A stretch of DNA of 64,000 nt, from assembly GCF_003573695.1 (NCBI RefSeq), contig NC_039361.1, positions 38,981,393 to 39,045,392 on the forward strand, written 5' to 3'. The notes beneath the pieces are model-generated. The model was not told where the DNA came from. It did no database searches and saw nothing but the letters and a program-made list of their open reading frames with translations. Shown piece after piece: positions 48,101 through 60,080 of this stretch (position 1 is the stretch's first letter; the number at the start of each line of letters is the position of its first letter). The stretch is from Papaver somniferum. Taxonomy: Eukaryota > Streptophyta > Magnoliopsida > Ranunculales > Papaveraceae. Both the position numbers and the translations under genes were made by a program.

Positions 48101-49203
48101 CTATAGGATTATCTATCAAGTAAATGGGATGTAACGTTTGTGTATTTTACTTCTAATTATAATAAACAATTATAATTGCGGAAATAGAAAGGTAAAACAC
48201 ACACCAAGATTTTGTTAACGAGGAAACCGCAAATGCAGAAAAACCCCGGGACCTAGTCCAGATTGAATATTCTCAGAATTATACAGCTATACAAAATCTA
48301 AACTCACTTCGTATAGATGACACTAAATAACTAACTCTATATTTTACCTAGCTCCTTCAGTATCCATGCGCCTCCAACTTCTCCAAGTCCACGCACCCGC
48401 TGCAATTCCTTTGGCTCGTATTCTAAACAGTAAAGGAACAACAAATCTGTTCGGTAACAACTCTTTTCAAACCAATGATATGAGTCTGACAAAGGCTCTC
48501 TCAATTAAATCACATAAACACCTTTGTCGGGTCCTTAGATCTCCTTCGTATCGATCACCCGGTGATTATAAGACACACGCAATCAACACTCTTAATCCAA
48601 AGAACGATGTTAATGCAGATCTACACGACAATCTAATCCAAGATTATCTCAAGAATAGATCTGATTAAAGTCGGATCCCTTTCCAGCCGAAACAAGTATT
48701 GTGCACACCAAATATTATGAATGCAAACTCCTTTGTCTTCAAATCTTCTTTGATCTTCAATAAACACCTGCACACAATCAACTTGAATCCTCTTATGATC
48801 AATCCACACAGAACGGAGTCTGTTAACGTCGGATTATCACAAGATTATCTTTAGATCTAAAAAAAGTCTAAAGATCCCCGTCGAAACTTCGATCTAGTTT
48901 GAGTGAATCTTATATCAGGAGAGAAGATTCTCAAGCATAAACAAACTAGGTGCAATCAAAGTTCAACCACTGTTATTCAAGCAAACCAATCGAAAACTAA
49001 TAATAAACCGCAATTATCTAGTTTCCCACCAACGGTACTAATAGAGTTTCTCAATCCCAAAGAAGTCTTTAAACCAAGCGGTCGTAAGAGATTTCTCCTA
49101 ATTAGGGTACTCTCAACTCCGATAGGCGGCTCCACCAGTAACAACACAATTGAGGTAGTTTTGCTGGCTCTGAGGATTAGTTTGCTTGAGATGCAAACTT
49201 TGA

Positions 49204-49212
49204 TATTTATAG
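49204..49212 (-). promoter_or_regulatory. TATA-like box, copia B 3' LTR
   Basis: CTATAAATA on the minus strand at matching places in both LTRs (also 56318-56310), in U3-like position. Confidence 0.5.
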
Positions 49213-50697
49213 ACAAGGAATTTTGGACACCAAGAAATTTCCAAAACCAAAAATATTCTCAAGATATGCAATAAAGCCAGATTCGGTTTTCATAATTCTT
49301 GAAAATGCTTTGTCCAACTTTGACCGAAATTCACTTAGAAAATTCTTTAATTAGTAATGCACATTACTAAATAATATTTTCCAACGATATGTTATTTAAT
49401 TGCTGGAAATTAAATACCATATAAAATCAAGCAACCTTTAATAAAAAAAGATTCTCAATTAATTTCGATCTGGGATTCTCCTTAGATATCAAGGAATATC
49501 TTTGAAAAATTAATGATAAGAATTACAACTCGTGTTCAAAGAATGACAACATCCTTACTTTGTAAGTTCTCTTTCAAATTTACAATCTTAGAAACGAAGA
49601 TTCGATTTCTAAGCACCATGTGATTGATCATCCTATCAAATCACTAACCATGGGTATCATCGGTTCTACCAAAACAAGTTTCGGTTATACCTCCAGTGAG
49701 TACTTTATATAGTCACACTAGTTACCAAAACTCGGTTGACTAGGTACTAGGATCGGTTCCCCACGTAATATGGTAACTACCCGTATTTTGGTGCACATGT
49801 GCATAGGATCGGTTCCTCTTTCTTCTAAGAACTTGTTGCACATGTTCATAGGATCGGTTCCCCTCACACTACTTACTTGTAGCACCTCTTACAAGGATTG
49901 ATTCCCTTCTTGCAAAATCTCTTGCACCTCTTACTAGGATCGATTCCCCTTTCACTAATAAAAGTTACTATTTTGCAAGGTATCTATCATACCATCTTAA
50001 GTGATTTCTTAAGATCGGTTTTACAAATAAAAGTTATACCAATAACTTAAGAAAGGCCTCCGTGAATAGTTTTACCAACCACATAAACAAGTTTATGATG
50101 GGTTATACACATCATGCATATTGGTAGTTCATAATAGATTTGCAATATGAATAACATCACCAATAAGCCTAACGATTTCTCTTTCTATCCACAAACAAGT
50201 TTGTGAACGTACTTCCTTTAAACGAATGTAAACATTGTTTCCTAGGATGAAATCTTCACACACACCCATACATAATCACAATAATATTTAAACGATTATG
50301 TCGATGTCTTATATACAAAGTTTAATGGTTAAGCAATAAACCTCGTATCGTATTCCTTAATACCATGTCTATCTAGAGTTCATACACAGCTTCGCAGTTT
50401 CGTTTTCAATATGCACGACTTGAAAGATACGTTAGGGAATGAAATAGTTCAAGTCAAATATTACTAACCTCAAGATGAAGGATGATTGTTGTCGTTGTAG
50501 CTCCATACTTCTTCACCTCTTCAAGTCTTCAGTAATACTTGTAAGTCTCAAATCCTAATGCTTTCATGCTAACCTATACGAAGTAAACTCTAGTATATAA
50601 TCAAGCGACTCTTTAATTGAGTTTTGATTCATTAAAATATGACAACCAAACTTGACATACCAACGCTTGGTGGGTTCAACTGAGCAGTGCTCTAACA

Positions 50698-50708
50698 ATC
50701 TCCCCCTT
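50698..50708 (-). other. Polypurine tract of copia B
   Basis: On the minus strand AAAGGGGGAGAT directly precedes the TG of the 3' LTR, the normal place of the plus-strand primer. Confidence 0.8.
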
Positions 50709-52747
50709 TGTAAATTTTAGTGACAAAACTTTTACATCATATGGATAAACAAATTACAAGAATTCATTATACACATACGCTTGATTCCAAGTTCAACAGC
50801 ACATAACCTGCATTAAATTCAATCTTCAAATGTCGTTGATGACATCATAATAACAAAGATAATACTCCCCCCTAAAGGCAAGTTAGGTAGATTTTCAATC
50901 CGCACAACTTTGTTATTCCAATGTAGTACCTCATTACGACATATCACATGGTATGCGACTCCCCCTTAGTCTATGCTTTCACCCTATTCGTTAGAATAAA
51001 CGTTTTAGCACAAATGTCCTTTCCCTTAGTGATACCAACTTACCAACTTAGCATAAGCTAAATATCACTTGTTTACTCTATATATTTCTCCCCCTTTTTG
51101 TCACAAAAATGACAAAGAAACGAAAAAACAAAGGACAAACCGAAAGGATCTTACAAATCTCACAAAGAGTAGATATAAACCTATAAGAGTTAAGCATGGG
51201 GGTTTTACACACCACCTTTAGATACACAATACTAAAACCGAAACTACAAGTAATTTTGATTTTAATATGTTATTTAGAACCCAATTGCATAAAGCAATAG
51301 TGAATAGTTTAGCAAATAAAAAATCGAATAATCACATAGTTCTTTGCTAAACCGATTGTACAAATACAATCGCTTGTTGGACAAGATCTAAATAAAGATA
51401 AGAACTTAACTTTATTTACTCGTCTAGGTTCTAGTTTCTCTCAAAGAAAAACAATGACCTACCCTTTTAACAAGACAAATACTAGGTTAGTTAACTAGTA
51501 ATTCTCGTTAAGGTTTACGGCTAGACTTGAATAGACGGATCCTCCAATTTTTGATAAGTCTAACTTGTATCATAAGATCTTAGTTTCTCTTACCCGGAAA
51601 TCATTTGGACTACACAAATGACACCAAACACCAATTTTCGTTAAGCCTTAATCAATCCATACAAACCAAAAAATTAACTTGCAAAATTGTTTATCTTAAC
51701 CGGAAGCAATTGAATCAACATAAACATTAAAGCACCGCAATTGCACCATCGTTTCGTAAGCCTAAACTATTGATATCAAAGACACCAATGGTTTTTCTTA
51801 ACCGGAAAACAATTGAATCACACACATCAATTGTACTGCACCTTTTGTAAGCCTAAATAATTGATATAAAAAAGATAACAAGAGTTTTTCTTAACCGGAA
51901 CCAATTGAAACAACACATCAATTATACCACACCTTTTGTAAGCCTAAACAATTGAAATCAAAAAGATCACAAATGTTTTTCTTAACCGAAACCAATTGAA
52001 ACACACATCCACACAGCATAATGGAATAAAACATCAAATGAACCGAAACATTTTGTTAAGAAAAAGCAATAGGAATATAAAATAAAATCATGGCTTTTCT
52101 TAAACAGGAAAACAATTAACTAACAACATTGTTACCTCCACTTTCGCATCCTCAACTCCATATATTTGCATCTTTATTCCGGGAGCATTGATACGAAGTA
52201 TCATCATGTTGTCATCCTTAAGCAAAGAATAACAACAACCAACCTTTACCAGAGAAAGGTTGAAAACCGGTATTAACTATTGCAAGCAAAATTTAGAACC
52301 TTGAAACACATATGCTTTTATGCTAAACCGAAATCCAACATATTATGACTTTTTCGCATATTGTTTCCTAGCACCCCTCATGATCCTTTGATAAAGCCTA
52401 CCAACTAGGGCTAGAATTTAATCCCGCTAAATCAAAAAGTCACGCAAACCATAAGGGTCTACATAATATGAGATCGAATATCACAGTAGTAAAACCGAAA
52501 TCAAACATCTCATAATCATACATAGCAATATTAAAAAGCAATTAAGCACAAGCTATGTAAACCAAAACTATCACAATAAAAATTATAACCAAATAATTTT
52601 ATTCAAATAATATAAAGATAGTTTTATTCATAATAGACTTTTATTAAAAAACAACCAAAACACTAAAGTCTATTCTAACTGGAAGATCTATTTTAATTTT
52701 AGGGAATCTTCCAGGGATGAGGTCGGATCAGAAGATTTTTCAGGATT
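50709..52747 (-). other. Copia B non-coding interior with tandem repeats
   Basis: No ORF of note. Another purine tract (AAAAAGGGGGAG, minus) lies near 51090-51102. Between about 51580 and 52010 a unit of 90-100 bp repeats four to five times, marked by CTTAACCGGAA..CAATTGAA and TTTTGTAAGCCTAAA. Pol is wholly absent. Confidence 0.7.
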
Positions 52748-53119
52748 TCAATCTTCTTCTATGATAACAAGTCTGGATTCCAGACTATCAACACTGTTAT
52801 TGACCTCCTTTACCTCTTTTCGCAAATCCTTCTCCATGTTCCTTACTTCACATAAAATTAGATTTAATTTTAATGAAATATTCTTGAGAATATTATCATT
52901 GATTAAAGAGAATTCTTCATTTTGAAAATCTTGATGATCATCTGGAGATAGATCTGAAATACAGTCGGATGATTCAAGATGGAGTTTCCTGTTAGAAAAC
53001 AAAATCGTCCAGACATTTTCAGTTTTGCGAGAATTGCAGCTAGAGGAAGACATTCTGTCAAACTCTGTAAAATGAAGCAAGTGAAACCTTTCTCTTATAG
53101 TACTACATACTTTTCCCAA
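52748..53119 (-). CDS. Small ORF of copia B, unknown
   Basis: An open frame of 123 codons. A more natural start is the internal Met before SSSSCNSRKTENVW, giving about 100 residues. The C-terminal half (SLKLNLILCEVRNMEKDLRKEVKEVNNSVDSLESRL) has heptad-like spacing and should form a coiled coil. It lies between gag and the 3' LTR where pol would be. I recognise no family. It could be a remnant of gag, a domain kept for assembly, or chance. Confidence 0.35.
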   Translation of the reverse strand: MGKVCSTIRERFHLLHFTEFDRMSSSSCNSRKTENVWTILFSNRKLHLESSDCISDLSPDDHQDFQNEEFSLINDNILKNISLKLNLILCEVRNMEKDLRKEVKEVNNSVDSLESRLVIIEED

Positions 53120-53251
53120 AAATCTTATGGAATATTATTCTAATTAAACTCTTAACCGAAAATACTTTTAGAAATATTTTATTCAAATATTTACACTTTT
53201 ATCCTTACTGTGTACTTTTGAGGGTAACAAGTAAGGAGTTATGATAATCTG

Positions 53252-54928
53252 TTAGATTATCACATTCCGATTACTTAATCTTCTCCTGTCGAAGACATCA
53301 TAACCTTTAATGTTTTGGGAGATCATCATGCCTGTATTACATGGTTCAGTGTTTAATAACTGATCCTGATGAACATCCATCAGTTTCACTCCTTTCGACG
53401 TAATTGAAGATCGAAATCTTTGCTTCTTGGTTTTGCAACCACTCTTTTTTCCATTACCAGGACACCGCCATTGATAGTGCCCCTTTTTCTTGCACCGAAA
53501 GCAAGATCCAGAAGTATTCTGGTTATAGAACTTTGGTTTTACAGACTTGTTTGACCAGGAATCCTTTTCTTTTGATAGATTGATATCTATTATTGTTTTA
53601 TTGAAATATTTAAGTTTGTCTCTAAGCTTTTGATTTTCAGCTTTCAACTTCCTTATTTCATCTTGACATAGTTTAATATCAAGAATTAGTTTAGATACTT
53701 GAATCTTTTCAGAACACTGATAAACCTCGATTTTTTCAAGTCGCTTATTAAACTTCTCTTTGTCTTTGAGAAAACTCGTTTTGAGTTGATCAAGATATGA
53801 AATAATTCCATTAGCATATGGATAAATTTCTTTTAACATCGAGGATGCGTTCTCTTCTTTTGTATCTATTATCGAGGAAGTTTCGGAGTTAGAGACCTCT
53901 GCAATTGTTGCAACATAGTCCATTTCCAGACTTTGATTATCCTCATCAGAATAATCTAGTGTTGCAGAGTAAGCATTTCTCTTCCAATGGTTCTCCTTGG
54001 TATGACAGTCAGGAAAGATAAGACCAAATCCTCTACATTTGTAGCATTGAGGAACATTGTCATCGTCATCCCAAGTGTCTTTTCTACGAGTCGTAGATTT
54101 TTGTATCCCATTTGTCACAGGATATTCTCTCTTCTGATATCTCCACAAATTTTTAAATTGTTGAGAGACGAGCGAGAGTAGATGGGTGATTTCATCACCA
54201 TTTTGATTCTCCAGATCTTTGGAGAGTTTCAGACACGGGGTCGGAGATGTTTTGTTAGCCTTAAATGATAAATTTTCTTTTTGTTTAGGCAAAAACTCTT
54301 GATCAAATATCTTCAGTTTTCCAACAAGTGAACATCTCGACAAGGAAGAGAGATCGTTATCTTCCACTATTGCATGCTTCTTGGAATCATATCTTTATGG
54401 CAACGACCTGAGAATTTTGCATCTTATATCTTTTTCAGAAATAGTCTTTCCAAGTGAGAAAGAGGCATTAACTATCTCAGAGAGTTTGAGGTAAAACTCT
54501 TCAAAAGTGTCGTTGTCATCCATTCGAAGGTTTTCCCAATCGGATAAAAGAGTTTGAAGTCTACCTTCTTTCTCTGCAGTATTTCCTTCGAATGCTATCT
54601 GAAGATTATCCCAAGCTTCTTTCGAAGAAAGAGAAGATGATACATGATGTTGTAGATCACGACTTACACCATGTATAATAGCATTCAAACCATCTGAATT
54701 CTGCTTAGCAAAAGCCTTTTCTTCTGTCGAGTAATCAACCAAATGTTTATACTCTGTCTCCGAATTTGCAACTTTCGGACGATCATAACCATCGACGACT
54801 AATAGCCAAGTATTAAAGTCTCGTGATTGAACAAAATATCTCATATCATATTTCCACCATAGATAGTTTGATCCATAAAATCTTGGCGGCACGTTAATAG
54901 AAGTCGATTCGTGAGAACTCGAATTCAT
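53252..54928 (-). pseudogene. Copia B gag, one in-frame stop
   Basis: Starts MNSSSHESTSINVPPRFYGS and holds a UBN2/DUF4219-type gag core (NYLWWKYDMRYFVQSRD; EAWDNLQIAFEGN; FEEFYLKLSEIVN). It continues in the same frame through a single TAA at 54397-54395 (expected Glu after RSLP). The second part has two zinc knuckles, CYKCRGFGLIFPDC (irregular, His missing) and CFRCKKKGHYQWRC (complete CX2CX4HX4C), plus coiled-coil segments near 53600-53780. About 558 sense codons with one stop is unusually well kept for a pol-less element. The stop could be a point mutation of this copy. Confidence 0.88.
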
Positions 54929-54984
54929 TTCTTATAGGTTGGATCGCACCAAACACAGATTGTTAGATCTTTTCGTGTTTGCTT

Positions 54985-54996
54985 GCTCTGATACCA
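54985..54996 (-). other. Primer binding site, tRNA-iMet type
   Basis: TGGTATCAGAGC on the minus strand lies two bases after the 5' LTR end. It is the standard plant copia primer site complementary to initiator tRNA-Met. Confidence 0.9.
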
Positions 54997-54998
54997 AT

Positions 54999-57783
54999 TG
55001 AAAAGACGAGGGTACCCAAATATACCTCAATCTAAAACTTTTGCACCTATAAGTCCCTTGTTCCGAAAGTGATCGTCTATGGATAGAGTCGAGACAATAA
55101 AACTAATCGGCATCACACTTCGAGTGATCGTCTATGGATACGAGATCGAGACAATACAATCTACGAAGTGTGTTTACTTGATAATAGGTTCGGACTTAAC
55201 CAAACACTATAGGATTATATATCAAGTAAATGGGATGTAACGTTTGTGTATTTTACTTCTAATTATAATAAACAATTATAATTGCGGAAATAGAAAGGTG
55301 AAACACACACCAAGATTTTCTTAACGAGGAAACCACAAATGCAGAAAAAACCCGGGACCTAGTCCAGATTGAATACTCTCAGAATTATACAGCTATACAA
55401 AATCTAAACCCACTTCGTATATATGACACTAAATAACTAACTCTATAGCTTACCTAGGTCCTTCAGTATCCATGCGCCTCCAACTTCTCCAAGTCCATGC
55501 ACCCGTTGCAATTCCTTTGGCTCGTATTCCAAACTGTAAAGGAACAACAAATCTGTTCGGTAACAACTCTTTTCAAACCAGTGATATGAGTCTGATAAAG
55601 GCTCTCTCGTTTAAATCACATAAACACCTTTGTCGGGTCCTTAGATCTCATTCTTATCAATCACCCGGTGATTATAAGACACACGCAATCAACACTCTTA
55701 ATCCAAATAACGGTGTTGATGTAGATCTACACGACAATCTAATCCAAGATTATCACAAGAATAAATCTGATTGAAGTCGTATCCCTTTCCAGCCGAAAAA
55801 AGTATTGTGCACACCAAATATTATGAATGCAAACTCCTTTGTCTTCAAATCTTCTTTGATCTTCAATAAACACCTGCACACAATCAACTTGAATCATCTT
55901 ATGATCAATCCACACAGAACGGAGTCTGTTAACGTTGGATTATCACAAGATTATCTTTAGATCTAAAAACAGTCTAAAGATTCCCGTCGAAACTTCGATC
56001 TAGTTTGAGCGAATCTTATATCATGAGAGAAAATTCTCAAGCATAAACAAACTAGGTGCAATCAAAGTTCAACCACCATTAGTCAATCAAATCAATCGAA
56101 AACTAATAATAAACCGCAATTATCTAGTTTCCCACCAACGGTACTAATGGAGCTTCTCAATCCCAAAGAAGTATTTAAACCGAGCGGCCGTAAGTGATTT
56201 CTCCTAATTAGGGTACTCTCCACTCTGATAGGCGGCTCCACCAGTAACAACACAACTGAGGTAGTTTTGTTGGCTCTGAGGATTAGTTTGCTAGAGATGC
56301 AAACTTTGATATTTATAGACAAGGAAGTTTGGACACCAAGGAATTTCAAGATATGCAATAAAGTCAGATTCGGTTTTCATAATTCCTTGGAAATGGTTTG
56401 TCCAACTTTGAACGAAATTCACTTAGAAAATTCTTTAATTAGTAAATGCATATTACTAAATAATATTTTCTAACGATATGTTATTTAATTGCTGGAAATT
56501 AAATACCATGTAAAATCAAGCAACCTTTAATAAAAAGGATTCTCAATTAATTTCGATCCGGGATTCTCCTTAGCTATCAAGGAATATCTTTGAACAATTA
56601 ATGATAAGAATTACAACTCGTATTCAAAGAATGACAACATCCTTACTTTATAAGTTCTCTTTCAAACTTACAATCTTAGAAACGAAGATTCGATTTCTAA
56701 GCACCATGTGATTGATCATCCTATCAAATCACTAACCATGGGTATCATCGGTTCTACCAAAACAAGTTTCGGTTATACCTCCAGTGAGTACTTTAAATAG
56801 TCACACTAGTTACCAAAACTCAGTTGACTAGGTACTAGGATCGGTTCCCCACGTAATATGGTAACCACCCGTATTTTGGTGCACATGTGCATAGGTTCGG
56901 TTCCCTTTTTTCTAAGAACTTGTTGCACATGTTCATAGGATGGGTTCCCCTCACACTACTTACTTGTAGCACCTCCTATAGGGATCGATTCCCTTCTTGC
57001 AAAATCTATTGCACCTCTTACTAGGATCCGTTTCCTTTTCACTAATAAAAGTTACTATTTTGCAAGGTATAGATCATACCATCTTGAGTGATTTCTTAAG
57101 ATCGGTTTTACTAATAAAAGTTATATCAATAACTTAAGACGGACCTCTGTGATTAGTTTTACCAACCACATAAACAAGTTTATGATGGGTTATACACATC
57201 ACCCATATTGTTAGTTCATAATAGATCTGCAATATGAATAACATCACCAATAAGCCTAACGATTTCCCTTTCGATCCACAAACAAGTTTGTGAACGTACT
57301 TCCTTTAAACGAATGTAAACATTGTTTCATAGGATGAAATCTTCACTCACACCCATACATAATCACAATAATATTTAAACGATTATGTCAATGTCTTATA
57401 TATAAAGTTTAATGGTTAAGCAATAAACCTCGTATCGTATTCCTTAATACTATGTATATCTAGAGTTCATACACAGCTTCGCAGTTTCATTTTCAATATG
57501 CACGACTTGAAAGATACGTTAGGGAACGAAACATTTCAAGTCAAATACTACTAACCTCAAGATGAAGGATGATTGTTGTCGTTGTAGCTCCATACTTCTT
57601 CACGTCTTCAAGTCTTCGGTAATACTTGTAAGTCTCAAATCCTAATACTTCAAGCTAACCTGTACGAAGTAGACTCTAGTATATAATCAAGCGACTCTTT
57701 AATTGAGTTTTGATTCACTAAAATATGACAACCAAACTTGACATACCAACGCTTGGTGGGTTCAACCGAGCAGTGCTCTAACA
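54999..57783 (-). repeat. 5' LTR of copia B (2785 bp)
   Basis: Begins (minus) TGTTAGAGCACTGC at 57783 and ends TCGTCTTTTCA at 54999, then the primer site. It has no insertion, so it shows the original LTR length. A TATA-like box lies at 56318-56310 and the conserved U5-like module at 55333-55316. Confidence 0.94.
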
Positions 57784-57788
57784 GTTTT

Positions 57789-58238
57789 GGAAATAAATCA
57801 AGAACCAGTCGTGCATCATTTACAAAAAAAAATAGTGATGATGTAAACTTGGGTACACAACTACACATGAGTCCAAATATTAAGACCGGAAATTAGTTTT
57901 TTCTCGGCCACAAATGGCTAGTCAATACAGACATTTTTTTCAATCACAATTCGTAATCAGTGAACAAACTGAGTTCTTAACGGAAACGATAATCCAATTG
58001 ATGATAAAGAGGACAACGATATCATTCCGTTTTTGATTAACCACCTAAATCAACCTTAAATTCCTTATGTGGATTTCTTATAAATCATCATTCGAATATT
58101 GTTTCTCTTTACGAAATCATCAGCAGTCTCTATCACATCACTCATCCAAACCCAAATCAACACAACCATCTCAGATTAAACCAAAATCCTAAATTAAACC
58201 GTACAAACTAGGATTTTGATAAATCCATAATTTAAGAA
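57789..58238. other. AT-rich spacer between two retroelements
   Basis: Between the copia B target duplication and that of the solo LTR. No coding or repeat signal recognised. Confidence 0.5.
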
Positions 58239-58243
58239 TAAAC

Positions 58244-58850
58244 TGTTGGATATTTTCAATATTGTGTTCCGCTATTTCGGGTGGGTCCAGGGGGGCGTAG
58301 CCCCTCTCGGCTGTGTTCGACCTGACAGGTCAGGTCGTGGGGGTCTAGGGGACAACGCCCCCTAGCAGAGTCTGAGACAGCGTCTCGTGGAATTTTTTTC
58401 TGGTTTTAATTTGAAAAAAAACCTAGAAGTTTCCATTGAAACTGAGTAGACACGTCTCTTCCCATAAGTCACCATTGATGGCTTTTGGAAGCGTATGTTG
58501 GTGATGAAACGACACTACCAACAGGCATGGATATCCCTATAAATAGCGAAGATGTTCTCCCATTCTAATCATCAATTAAACTTGTTTTCTCTCTTTATAA
58601 AGCATCATCAGAAACCTCTCTCGTGTGTTCTTGGTTGGGTCAAGGGGTACAAACCTTGAATCCAATTTTCTGTTGTAGGGCTTTCATTGTATCCTGAAGG
58701 CATTATTTCACATACCTGTTGTAATCACCAATTGATATTCGAAGGGTAGAAATAATCGTCTAAAAGAAACCTATTCGAGCGTTGAAAGTCAAGTGTACAA
58801 CAATTTCTTTTCAGTTTATTTCATCCTCTGTTTGAACCCATTTTCCAACA
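58244..58850 (+). repeat. Solo LTR (607 bp), copia-like
   Basis: Ends are TGTTGGAT and TTCCAACA, an inverted TG...CA pair. The 5 bp duplication TAAAC is perfect at 58239-58243 and 58851-58855. A TATA box lies at 58538. GC-rich foldbacks GGGGGCGTAGCCCC and a related block lie at 58288-58365. There is no internal region, so it arose by LTR-LTR recombination. Orientation follows the TATA box. It sits about 380 bp upstream of the SF3B2 start. Confidence 0.92.
58538..58545 (+). promoter_or_regulatory. TATA box of the solo LTR
   Basis: CCCTATAAATAG in mid-LTR is a good TATA context and points toward the SF3B2 fragment at 59235. Confidence 0.55.
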
Positions 58851-58855
58851 TAAAC

Positions 58856-59234
58856 TCCCCAATTTAGTCGCATCTTAGAACCCTAGGAAACCAGCTCGAT
58901 CTGTTTTTTTAATTTGGAGATGTAAACTTTTATGCGTTCGTTAAAAAGAATATTTTGATGGTTCCACACGTCTGGCTAACGGAAGAAGAATGGCTAGGTT
59001 AGTAAATAATTCCAATTCTTATACTATGTTCATCATCTACATAATTAAACAGATTCCGTAACTGTCAATATGGTCAACCTTAGTCCTGGGACCCAAACTC
59101 TAACTAGTATATTTCTAGGACCCAAACGCGTCACTTTTTTGGGACCAAAATCAAAATATCCCTAAATATATACTCCCTTCGTTGTTCGCTCGATTTCTTC
59201 TTCTCAATTCAATTTCTTCTTCAGATTTGGCGGA
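58856..59234 (+). other. 5' region of the SF3B2 N-terminal fragment
   Basis: Holds the likely 5' untranslated region (C/T-rich, 59170-59222). No other gene is seen. Confidence 0.5.
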
Positions 59235-60080
59235 ATGGCAGTCGAAATTGAAAACCCTAATGGAGATTTAAAGCAAAACAATACCAACAATAAATTTGAA
59301 GAGAGCGAGAAGCGTAGACGCAGGAGAAAGCAAAAGAAAAATAAGAAACAAAATAACATCACTGAAACTGATAATGATAGTGATGACAACGTTAGAGAAA
59401 ACTTCGATCCGCACCAGGTAATTATTTCTTCTTTTTTGTTTGTTTTACTCTCTTCATTATAGTGTTAGGGTTTTTGTTATATCTATGTTATAATTCGCAT
59501 TAGGGTTTCATGTTGTGTATAATGTTGTAATTGGGTTTACTAATGTGTTGATTATTCGAGAATTAACATCCTCTTGAAAAAGTTGAAATTGAGTATGTCA
59601 CCGAGAACCTTTAATTTGGGGATGCTTACGCCGAGTTGAAGAGCGTCTTTGAGAAGTTTAATGTTAAGGAAGTTGCTGATGCAGAGTTAATAAATTCATA
59701 GATTTTGAATTGAGGTTTTATTCTTTTTGTCTGTGTTTTTCGTTTATAATTTTTGATTTGGGTTTGGGTTCTGGATTTGGGGTTTGTGGTGTCATTTATA
59801 TAGGATAATGATAAGAAGGATGAAGAGGAGAAAAAGGTAACAAAGAAGAAAGATGACACTGATTCAGATCAAGAAGAAGAGCAAGATGCCAACAACCAGA
59901 ATGAGAAAGGAGGGGTTTCAAATAAAAAGAATAAGGTACTTAGTTATTATTTATGGTATAATCTGATTTATTTTATGTTTTTTTTTTTAGTTCTTCTAAT
60001 GATTTGCTTATGTCATACATGTTTCAGTTACAACGGAGGATGAAGATTGCTGAACTGAAACAATTATGCGCAAGGCCTGA
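59235..60080 (+). pseudogene. SF3B2: SF3B2 pseudogene, N-terminal half
   Basis: Exon 1 (59235-59417) encodes MAVEIENPNGDLKQNN and a Lys/Arg block (EKRRRRRKQKKNKKQ), then NFDPHQ. A second exon-like stretch near 59570-59698 reads VEIEYVTENL*, then AELKSVFEKFNV, so a stop is present and its acceptor is damaged. A third (59806-59936) is Lys/Asp/Glu-rich. The fourth (60029-60080) has LQRRMKIAELKQLCARP and is cut in mid-exon at about 60078 by an LTR-like repeat. The last 130 bp (59948-60080) duplicate 37425-37557, the start of the C-terminal half. Confidence 0.9.

Larger units (their letters stand above)
47284..50697 (-). repeat. 3' LTR of copia B (contains a later MITE)
   Basis: Matches 54999-57783 throughout except for an inserted 601 bp element plus its 8 bp duplication. 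The match in sequence and length after removing the insert (about 2.8 kb) confirms the LTR pair. Open frames inside recur in both LTRs and are not genes. Confidence 0.94.
47284..57783 (-). mobile_element. Copia-type non-autonomous retrotransposon B, structurally complete
   Basis: LTRs 47284-50697 and 54999-57783 are direct copies with TG...CA ends (minus strand start TGTTAGAGCACTGC). A perfect 5 bp target duplication GTTTT lies at 47279-47283 and 57784-57788. A tRNA-iMet-type primer site TGGTATCAGAGC (54996-54985, minus) follows the 5' LTR and a purine tract precedes the 3' LTR. The interior (4.3 kb) encodes gag but no protease, integrase or RT, so it would depend on enzymes of a relative. 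It is 10.5 kb in total, including a 601 bp later insertion in one LTR. Confidence 0.95.

Noticed and set aside
48366..48668. 100-codon plus-strand ORF, repeated at 55472-55774
   Set aside because: It lies in both LTRs of copia B, antisense to the element. Openness in both is due to common descent.
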